Below are positions 1-4,546 of a stretch of 8,128 nt of DNA, one piece after another; within the stretch, counting starts at the first letter, position 1; each line of letters begins with the position of its first letter. The DNA comes from Thermoplasmata archaeon. Lineage in GTDB: Archaea; Thermoplasmatota; Thermoplasmata; Lutacidiplasmatales; UBA184. A model generated the notes under the pieces. The model was not told the DNA's origin, made no database searches, and saw nothing but the letters and a program-made list of their open reading frames with translations. Made by a program: the position numbers and the translations under genes. The stretch covers positions 1-8,128 of the forward strand of contig JASHVA010000137.1 in assembly GCA_030039715.1 (NCBI GenBank), in the 5' to 3' direction.

Positions 1-139
1 CCGCCGAACGGTCGGACGGATGTTCGGCACGGGGGTCGAGCTGCCGCTCGAGCGCCGCGAGCCGGAGCCGGAGGTCGCGGAGGTCCTTCTCGAGCTGTGC
101 CAGCTTCGCGGCCATCTCGGAAGGGTCGTCGTCCGCCAT
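1..139 (-). CDS. N-terminal fragment of a coiled-coil protein (runs off left edge)
   Basis: This is the 5' end of a minus-strand gene. It opens with ATG at 139-137 and stays open for 46 codons to the window edge, so only the N-terminus is visible. After a short acidic start (MADDDPSE) there is a Leu/Ala/Glu/Lys/Arg-rich stretch at residues 9-35 with leucines spaced in heptads, predicted to form a coiled coil. A Pro/Asp/Ser/Arg-containing segment follows. No signal peptide or membrane segment is visible in this part. A TATA-like box (161-170) lies about 26 bases upstream of the ATG, which supports this start and a leaderless transcript. No family can be named from the fragment. A short coiled-coil N-terminus like this occurs on many archaeal regulators and small hypothetical proteins. 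The gene is tandem with the hydrolase gene upstream but has its own promoter. Confidence 0.6.
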   Translation of the reverse strand, partial: MADDDPSEMAAKLAQLEKDLRDLRLRLAALERQLDPRAEHPSDRSA

Positions 140-160
140 CGGTACCGAATTCCCCACGGG

Positions 161-170
161 ATTGATAACT
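161..170 (-). promoter_or_regulatory. TATA-like box for the coiled-coil gene
   Basis: The minus strand reads AGTTATCAAT here, an A/T-rich island in GC-rich surroundings. Its centre is about 26 bases upstream of the ATG at 139, the normal archaeal distance between TATA box and transcription start. Transcription would then begin at or next to the start codon. No Shine-Dalgarno sequence is visible in between. Confidence 0.5.
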
Positions 171-184
171 CTGCCCTCGCGCGC

Positions 185-991
185 TCAGCCGGGGGCCTCG
201 CGCCGAGCCTCGGCGGCCCGCACGAAACCCGCGATCGCCTCGGCGGTCTCGTTCGGCCGCTCGAGGGGAATCATGTGCCCCGTCTCCGCGAGGATCCGGA
301 TCTGGGCCCCGGGGATCGACTGGCGAAGGATCCGCCCGTGCGATGCGTCGACGACCTGGTCGTCCATCGCCTGCACGATCAGGGTCGGCATCTTGAGCGT
401 GGGGACGCGCGCCTTCTCGTCGAACTTGGCCATCGCTTCGCTCCAGCGCGTCGCCGGCCCGAGATCCTGGTGCTTGACCGCCTCCCGAATCTGGTCGGCG
501 AAGTCGAGATGGGCCTCGATCCAGTCCGGGTAGTACAGGTCCTTCAGTATCCGCAGAGCGAACGCATCCGGACCGTCGTTCCGGTAAGTGTCCGTCCAAC
601 GTTGGGCGATCGCCCGCGTGTGCGCATCGGTGTACGCCGAGCCCGAGATCGTCACGAGTCCGAGCACCCGGTCGGGATGGTCGAGCGCGAACCGAAGGGC
701 GAGGAGCGCCCCTCCCGAGTGGCCGACGACGTACGCGGCGTCGATCCCCTTGGCGTCGAAGAGCCGCAGGAGATCTGCCTCCAGCTCGCCAAAGCCGAAG
801 GTGGACTCCGGCGGCGAGGGGGAGCCCCCGTGCCCCCGGAGATCGACCGCGAGCACCCGGAACTCCTTCGAGAGCGAGGGGACCACGTCTCGCCAGACCG
901 TGTGGCTGAGGCCCACGCCGTGGAGGAGGACAATCGGCACGCCCTGGCCGTCCTCCCGGTAGTGGAGATCGACCGGCGGCGCGTCGGGCAC
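185..991 (-). CDS. alpha/beta-fold hydrolase
   Basis: A 268-residue soluble alpha/beta hydrolase, the usual full length for the family. The N-terminal LLHG oxyanion-hole motif is at residues 22-25. The nucleophile elbow GHSGG is at 90-94 with the catalytic serine at about 92, the acid is probably D211 (MDDQVV), and the histidine is H239 in ETGHMIPLERP. The complete triad suggests an active esterase, lactonase or C-C hydrolase of the 3-oxoadipate enol-lactonase/MhpC-like group, but the substrate cannot be read from the sequence. There is no signal peptide, so it is likely cytoplasmic. The start is GTG at 991. A TATA-like box centred about 25 bases upstream (1011-1020) makes this a strong leaderless start, and there is no Shine-Dalgarno sequence. 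It is transcribed divergently from the ThiI-like gene and seems monocistronic. Confidence 0.9.
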   Translation of the reverse strand: MPDAPPVDLHYREDGQGVPIVLLHGVGLSHTVWRDVVPSLSKEFRVLAVDLRGHGGSPSPPESTFGFGELEADLLRLFDAKGIDAAYVVGHSGGALLALRFALDHPDRVLGLVTISGSAYTDAHTRAIAQRWTDTYRNDGPDAFALRILKDLYYPDWIEAHLDFADQIREAVKHQDLGPATRWSEAMAKFDEKARVPTLKMPTLIVQAMDDQVVDASHGRILRQSIPGAQIRILAETGHMIPLERPNETAEAIAGFVRAAEARREAPG

Positions 992-1010
992 GCGCCTTCG
1001 ACCCGCGGGG

Positions 1011-1020
1011 CGTATTTACT
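1011..1020 (-). promoter_or_regulatory. TATA-like box for the hydrolase gene
   Basis: The minus strand reads AGTAAATACG. Its centre is about 25 bases from the GTG at 991, so transcription would start at the first base of the coding region. The core GTAAATAC is identical to the box of the divergent gene at 1053-1062, in opposite orientation. Confidence 0.6.
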
Positions 1021-1052
1021 CTGTCCGCACGGCGCGGGCGCCCGGAGCCATC

Positions 1053-1062
1053 GGTAAATACC
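1053..1062 (+). promoter_or_regulatory. TATA-like box for the ThiI-like gene
   Basis: The sequence GGTAAATACC lies with its centre about 27 bases upstream of the ATG at 1085. This predicts a leaderless or nearly leaderless mRNA. It forms an 8-base inverted repeat with the box at 1011-1020, with 34 bases between the GTAAATAC cores. Confidence 0.6.
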
Positions 1063-1084
1063 CGGCCCGAGGTAGTCCGGCCCG

Positions 1085-1711
1085 ATGGCGCGCGGGGTCA
1101 TGCTCGTGAGCGGCGGCATCGACTCTCCCGTGGCGATGCACTACATGCTCCGCCAGGGCCACGAACTCGTCGCAGTTCACATGGACAACCGGCCGTTCAC
1201 GGACGACTCGCCGCTCGAGAAGGTGGTCGACCACCTGGCGATGCTGCGCGAGCGCTACCGCCAGCCGATCCCGCTGTACGTCGTCCCGCACGGCTCGACG
1301 CAGACGACGCTCATGCGGAACACGGACCGTCACGTCGGCTGCGTCCTGTGCCGGCGGTTCATGTGGCGCTCGGCAGAGCGCGTCGCCGAGCGGGAGGGAG
1401 CGACGTTTCTCGTCACGGGAGAGGCGCTCGGTCAAGTCGCCTCCCAGACGCTCTCCAACATGCACAGCGCGACGGTCGCGGTCGGCCTTCCGATCGTCCG
1501 GCCGTTGATCGGGCTCGATAAGCAGGAGATCGAGGCCGTCGCAAAGGAGATCGGAACGTACGGGATCTCGACCCGGCCCGGAGTTTGCTGCCAGGCCGTC
1601 CCCGACCGGCCGGCGACGCGCTCGAACCTCGTTCAGATACTGCGCGAAGAGGAACGGGTCGACGTCGAGCAGATCATCGACGACTGCGTGCGCAAGGCGA
1701 TCATCCTCTGA
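1085..1711 (+). CDS. standalone ThiI-type PP-loop tRNA sulfurtransferase-like protein
   Basis: A 208-residue protein corresponding to the C-terminal ATP-pyrophosphatase (PP-loop) domain of ThiI, the enzyme that adenylates U8 of tRNA for 4-thiouridine formation. The PP-loop SGGIDS is at residues 9-14. A GCVLCRR segment (C86, C89) matches the CxxC of methanogen-type ThiI proteins, where it is linked to Fe-S cluster or persulfide chemistry. The ThiI-like GEALGQVASQTL is at 112-123, RPLIGLDKQEIE at 139-150, and a CC pair (C168, C169) precedes a Pro-rich stretch, as in ThiI. The N-terminal ferredoxin-like and THUMP tRNA-binding domains of full-length ThiI (about 380 residues in archaea) are absent, and there is no rhodanese domain. 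The TATA-like box directly upstream of the ATG argues that the short form is native. It may sulfurate tRNA with a separate THUMP partner or act on another substrate. Confidence 0.85.
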   Translation: MARGVMLVSGGIDSPVAMHYMLRQGHELVAVHMDNRPFTDDSPLEKVVDHLAMLRERYRQPIPLYVVPHGSTQTTLMRNTDRHVGCVLCRRFMWRSAERVAEREGATFLVTGEALGQVASQTLSNMHSATVAVGLPIVRPLIGLDKQEIEAVAKEIGTYGISTRPGVCCQAVPDRPATRSNLVQILREEERVDVEQIIDDCVRKAIIL

Positions 1712-1713
1712 GC

Positions 1714-1737
1714 GTCCGGGTCACTCAGGACCCGGGC
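1714..1737. terminator. GC-rich hairpin between convergent genes
   Basis: CCGGGTC at 1716-1722 pairs perfectly with GACCCGG at 1729-1735 around a 6-base loop. It can be extended by a T-G wobble and a G-C pair to 1714/1737. The hairpin begins three bases after the ThiI-like stop codon, in the gap between two convergent genes. No T-tract follows on either strand, so classical archaeal poly-T termination is not supported. It may instead act in 3'-end processing or mRNA protection. Confidence 0.35.
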
Positions 1738-1771
1738 CGCCCAAGCCGGGGAAGGGGTTCCCTCGCGGGGC

Positions 1772-2461
1772 CTACAGGTACTGCTTGTCGTTGTAGCAGT
1801 AGTACCGGCTGTACTGCGGGACCCACGTGCCGGGCTGGCCGCAGGTCGGGCAGAACGGAGCCTGAGGCGGAGCGGCCGCCGGGGGCGGGGCCGCCGCCAT
1901 CGCTGGGGCCGGAGCCGCGGCCGGGGCCGCTTGCGGGGGCGGAGCGCCGTAGGCGGGCGGGGGCTGCTGGTACATCGGCTGCTGCGGCGGGTAGCCTCCC
2001 TGGGGTGGGTACCCGCCCTGCGGGGGCTGGCCGCCCATCATCGCCCGCTGGGCGTTGATCAGCGGGTCGAACTTGATGTACGCAATCAGCAGCAGGATCC
2101 CGATGATGATCCCACCGAGGATGAACCCGAGGATCATCCAGATGAGCGTCGCGCCCTTCGCCTGCTCGTACTGGCGGTTGTTGACGAGCGTCTCGAGGTC
2201 CTTCATCTTCATGTAGATGATGAAGTCGAAGACCCCCCAGATGACGACGAGGATGGGGAAGATGAGCACCGCGCCGAGGGAATAGCAGAGGTTCCCGACG
2301 ATCGCGGTACACGCGTCGTAGGCGACGATCACGGCAGCGACGTACGCCAAGCCGCCGAGCAGCAGCAGGATTCCGAAGATCAACGCGAGGATCCGCGTGA
2401 TGTGGAACATCGACTTGATCGACTGGGCTTCCGGAGGCTCCTGGTAGTATGGCTGCTGCAC
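1772..2461 (-). CDS. three-helix membrane protein with Pro/Gly/Gln-rich linker and C-terminal zinc-ribbon-like tail
   Basis: With GTG at 2461 as start this is a 229-residue protein. Three hydrophobic segments, about residues 21-48, 58-83 and 105-129, predict transmembrane helices. The short loop between the second and third is charged (MKMKDLETLVNNRQYEQAKG). Residues 144-203 form a low-complexity Pro/Gly/Gln/Ala linker with GYPPQ repeats. The last 27 residues carry CPTCG (C204, C207) followed by YYCYND (C222, D225), resembling a treble-clef or zinc-ribbon half-site with Asp where a fourth Cys would be expected. I chose the GTG because AGGTGG lies four bases upstream and the TATA-like box at 2505-2513 would overlap the longer start at 2527. 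I do not recognise a function. It looks like an archaeal DUF4870/zinc-ribbon-type integral membrane protein, and a membrane scaffold or sensor role is possible but unproven. Confidence 0.8.
   Translation of the reverse strand: MQQPYYQEPPEAQSIKSMFHITRILALIFGILLLLGGLAYVAAVIVAYDACTAIVGNLCYSLGAVLIFPILVVIWGVFDFIIYMKMKDLETLVNNRQYEQAKGATLIWMILGFILGGIIIGILLLIAYIKFDPLINAQRAMMGGQPPQGGYPPQGGYPPQQPMYQQPPPAYGAPPPQAAPAAAPAPAMAAAPPPAAAPPQAPFCPTCGQPGTWVPQYSRYYCYNDKQYL
1982..2029 (-). repeat. short GYPPQG peptide repeat in the membrane protein linker
   Basis: Residues 145-160 of the membrane protein repeat PPQGGY about two and a half times, and the rest of the linker is Pro/Ala/Gln-rich. Such flexible segments are prone to length variation by slippage. 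Here it joins the membrane part to the Cys-containing tail. Confidence 0.7.
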
Positions 2462-2465
2462 GTTA

Positions 2466-2471
2466 CCACCT
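2466..2471 (-). promoter_or_regulatory. ribosome binding site deciding the GTG start of the membrane protein
   Basis: The minus strand reads AGGTGG four bases before the GTG at 2461, a good match to the archaeal anti-Shine-Dalgarno sequence. It lies about 15 bases downstream of the predicted transcription start (about 2484), so it is included in the mRNA. Confidence 0.6.
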
Positions 2472-2504
2472 GACTGGGACTGCTCGCGCCACGGGCGCGT
2501 CCGG

Positions 2505-2513
2505 TACATAAAT
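2505..2513 (-). promoter_or_regulatory. TATA-like box for the membrane protein (possibly bidirectional)
   Basis: The minus strand reads ATTTATGTA. It predicts transcription from about 2484 and a leader of about 22 bases carrying the AGGTGG site. It is the only clear A/T-rich island in the divergent gap 2462-2617. On the plus strand it reads TACATAAAT, so it might also serve the 102-residue protein gene and the operon behind it. Confidence 0.5.
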
Positions 2514-2617
2514 CTACGCAACTTCACCTCCCGCGCACCGTCCGGGTGGCGATTTCGCCGGTCGGGCCGCGGACCGAAACCTTCTGGACCTTCCCCGGAT
2601 TTGGCCGACGTGATTCC

Positions 2618-2926
2618 ATGTATCGTCGGCTCCGGCTCTGCTCGAACAACGGCGGGTATGAGGCGATCCCCGACCCTCCGCTCCGGCTCGACCTCGTCGC
2701 CGTGCGGGACCGGCTCGAGCGGGAGGGGATCGCGGTGGTCGACGCGAGGGTCATGTTGCTGGCCGCCACGGACCCGGAGGTGACCGTCAGCCGCTCGGGG
2801 CGACTCCTGTTCAAGACGCGCGACCCGGCGGCGGCCGAGCGCGCCTTCCAGCAGCTGCGCCGCTGGCTCGACCTGCCGGGAAGCGAGGTCGACGACAAGA
2901 TCCCGCGGCGGGGCGGCATAGCCTAA
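2618..2926 (+). CDS. conserved-looking small protein of unknown function
   Basis: A 102-residue cytoplasmic protein that I cannot assign to a family. From the pattern of hydrophobic and charged residues I predict beta-alpha-beta-beta-alpha: strand MYRRLRLC, a loop CSNNGGYEAIPDPP, helix LDLVAVRDRLE, strand IAVVDARVMLLA, strand EVTVSRSGRLLFKT, helix AAAERAFQQLRRWL. The topology and the SGRLLFKT strand recall small ferredoxin-like/TBP-like or Pcc1-like folds, but this is only a topological impression. The ATG at 2618 was chosen because the homology-like part begins there. A GTG at 2546 in the same frame would add 24 residues of unconvincing composition (126 in total). No Shine-Dalgarno sequence precedes either start. 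The thiolase starts 36 bases downstream on the same strand, so co-transcription is likely, yet a role in acyl-CoA metabolism is not evident from the sequence. Confidence 0.65.
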   Translation: MYRRLRLCSNNGGYEAIPDPPLRLDLVAVRDRLEREGIAVVDARVMLLAATDPEVTVSRSGRLLFKTRDPAAAERAFQQLRRWLDLPGSEVDDKIPRRGGIA

Positions 2927-2952
2927 AGTCCGTCGCCGGTCTCGTCAGTCCC

Positions 2953-2957
2953 GGAGG
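2953..2957 (+). promoter_or_regulatory. Shine-Dalgarno deciding the thiolase start
   Basis: GGAGG lies five bases before the ATG at 2963 but only two before the GTG at 2960. The ATG is therefore the better start. Confidence 0.6.
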
Positions 2958-2962
2958 CCGTG

Positions 2963-4117
2963 ATGCGCGAGACCTGGGTCGTCGGCGCCGGCTCGAATCG
3001 CTTCGGCAAGATGCGGGAGACGGGGCGCGAGGCCGCGACCCGGGTCTCGCTCGAGGCGATCCGCCAGTCCGGCCTCGAGCCGAAGGATATCGGGTACACG
3101 TTCGTCTCGAACTGCTTCGGCCTGACGGAGAAGCAGGGCCACGTCGGCCCGCTCATCAACGGCGGGCTCGGGATCCCGGACGTCCCGTCGTGCACCATCG
3201 AGTCGGCGTGCTCGTCCTCGAGCGCGGCCCTGCACGAGGCGTTCGTACACGTGGCGGGCGGCTTCACGGACGCCGCGCTCGTAGTCGGAGTCGAGAAGCT
3301 CTCGCACCTGGACACCCTTACGGCCACGAGCTACTTCGCCGAGGCGGCGGACTACGCCTTCGAGACCAAGAACGGCGCAACGTTCCCCGGCCTCTACGCC
3401 ACCCTCGCGAACGCCTACCAGAAGGCGTTCCCTATGCGGCCCGAGGTGCTGGGGTCGGTCGCGATCAAGAATCACGCCAACGCCGCGCGGAACCCGCACG
3501 CGCAGTTCCAGAAGGAGATCTCGATGGATACGTACCTGAACTCCCCGATGATCGCGACGCCGCTGCGTCTCTACGACTGCTGCCCGTTCTCGGACGGCGC
3601 GGCCGCCGTCGTGGTCGCGGCGAAGGAGTTCGTGAAGCAGCCGGTGACCGAGCCGCTGGTCGTGCGCGCGTCGGCGCGGGCCGGCTCGGTCACCGAGATG
3701 CAGGACCGTCCGGACCTTCTCGGGCTTCCCGCGACCCGGACGGCGGCGGAGAAGGCGTTCCGGCAGGCTAGGATCGAGCGCGCCCAGATCGACTTCCTGG
3801 AGGTTCACGACTGTTTCACGATCGCCGAACTGTTCGCGCTCGAGGACCTCGGATTCCTCCCGCGGGGCACGGCCGGGCGGGCGGAGGTCGACGGCGTGAC
3901 GGCGCGCGACGGGAAGCTCCCGGTGAACCCGTCGGGCGGGCTCAAGGCGAAGGGGCATCCGGTCAGCGCGACGGGCGCGAGTCAGGTGGTCGAGATCTTC
4001 GAGCAGTTCAATGGGCTCGCGAAAGGCCGCGAGGTGCCGAAAGCAGAGATCGCGCTCGCCCACAACGTCGGCGCGACCGGTGGCTCCTGCTCGGTCCACA
4101 TCTTCTCCCGGCGGTAG
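2963..4117 (+). CDS. SCP2-type thiolase (acetyl-CoA C-acyltransferase-like)
   Basis: A 384-residue thiolase of the archaeal/SCP-x type, the usual length. It catalyses reversible CoA-dependent cleavage of 3-ketoacyl-CoA, or condensation of two acetyl-CoA. Visible landmarks are the nucleophilic cysteine C83 in ESACSSSSAAL, the HDCF motif at 282-285 characteristic of SCP2 thiolases, the GHP motif with H332 in KAKGHPVSATGA, and a Gly-rich C-terminus NVGATGGSCSVHIF. All key residues are present, so it should be active. The ATG at 2963 is preceded by GGAGG. The DUF35 gene follows immediately, and thiolases of this type work together with such a partner in archaea. That arrangement is known from the acetoacetyl-CoA thiolase/HMG-CoA synthase complex of the mevalonate pathway. 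Here no HMG-CoA synthase is adjacent, and the ligase, dehydrogenase and hydratase neighbours favour beta-oxidation. Confidence 0.9.
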   Translation: MRETWVVGAGSNRFGKMRETGREAATRVSLEAIRQSGLEPKDIGYTFVSNCFGLTEKQGHVGPLINGGLGIPDVPSCTIESACSSSSAALHEAFVHVAGGFTDAALVVGVEKLSHLDTLTATSYFAEAADYAFETKNGATFPGLYATLANAYQKAFPMRPEVLGSVAIKNHANAARNPHAQFQKEISMDTYLNSPMIATPLRLYDCCPFSDGAAAVVVAAKEFVKQPVTEPLVVRASARAGSVTEMQDRPDLLGLPATRTAAEKAFRQARIERAQIDFLEVHDCFTIAELFALEDLGFLPRGTAGRAEVDGVTARDGKLPVNPSGGLKAKGHPVSATGASQVVEIFEQFNGLAKGREVPKAEIALAHNVGATGGSCSVHIFSRR

Positions 4118-4541
4118 AGGGGGGATCGGCGCGACGGACGAACTTCCCCGGGCATCGCACTCCATCGAGGAGTTCGTCCACGGCTACGAGGAGGACCACC
4201 GGCTCCGCGGCTTCCGGTGCCCGAACTGCGGCCTCGTCACGGCGACCTGGTCGCTCGCCTGCCCTCGCTGCGGGAAGGCGGACCTCGAGGAGACGACCCT
4301 CGGAGAGCGCGGGGCGGTCGTCGCGTTCACCGTGCTCTCGGTCCCGGGCGATGAGTTCCTCAACGACGCGCCGTACGCCTATGTGGTCGTGGAGCTGGAC
4401 GGAGGTGGCCGGGTCACCGGCTGGATGCCCTCGGTGAAGTCGGAGAGCGACCTCGAGATCGGGACGCGCGTCCACTTCGTCCCGAGTTACAAGCCCGGCG
4501 TCCAGTTCGCCAAGGACTCGGCCCCGCCGGCATCGGGGTGA
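4080..4541 (+). CDS. DUF35 OB-fold/zinc-ribbon protein, thiolase partner
   Basis: A DUF35-family protein: an N-terminal helix (SIEEFVHGYEEDH), a four-cysteine rubredoxin-like zinc ribbon (CPNC at residues 47-50, CPRC at 61-64), then an OB-fold of about residues 73-145 (GAVVAFTVLSVP, YAYVVVELDGGG, GTRVHFVP). In archaea these proteins bridge or assist SCP2-type thiolases, with the OB-fold thought to bind CoA or hold the partner enzyme. The start is uncertain. After the thiolase stop (4115-4117) there is no in-frame ATG, GTG or TTG before the zinc ribbon. The nearest standard start is GTG at 4080, inside the thiolase end (38-base overlap), which gives 153 residues with a weakly structured head. 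An ATC at 4125 directly after GAGGGGGG would be an unusual alternative, and ATG at 4011 is further upstream. The ligase gene overlaps or abuts the stop codon. Confidence 0.88.
   Translation: MAPARSTSSPGGRGGIGATDELPRASHSIEEFVHGYEEDHRLRGFRCPNCGLVTATWSLACPRCGKADLEETTLGERGAVVAFTVLSVPGDEFLNDAPYAYVVVELDGGGRVTGWMPSVKSESDLEIGTRVHFVPSYKPGVQFAKDSAPPASG
4535..4541 (+). promoter_or_regulatory. Shine-Dalgarno inside the DUF35 stop region, for the acyl-CoA ligase
   Basis: GGGGTGA includes the TGA stop of the DUF35 gene. Its GGTGA matches the archaeal anti-Shine-Dalgarno sequence and lies five bases before the ATG at 4547. A GTG at 4538 overlapping the stop is the alternative start. Either choice implies coupled translation. 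Confidence 0.5.
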
Positions 4542-4546
4542 GCGAG

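Noticed and set aside
20..1057. Long open plus-strand frame antisense to the coiled-coil and hydrolase genes
   Set aside because: Its product is an Arg/Pro/Val-rich sequence with no motif, while the opposite strand encodes a complete alpha/beta hydrolase with a promoter. Long antisense frames are expected at this GC content.
2507..2527. ATG at 2509 or 2527 as the start of the membrane protein
   Set aside because: Both overlap or precede the predicted TATA-like box and would be absent from the mRNA. The GTG at 2461 has AGGTGG at the right distance.
2945..4165. Open minus-strand frame of about 400 codons opposite the thiolase
   Set aside because: Arg/Asp/Leu-rich low-quality protein without domains, fully covered by the thiolase with all catalytic residues on the other strand.
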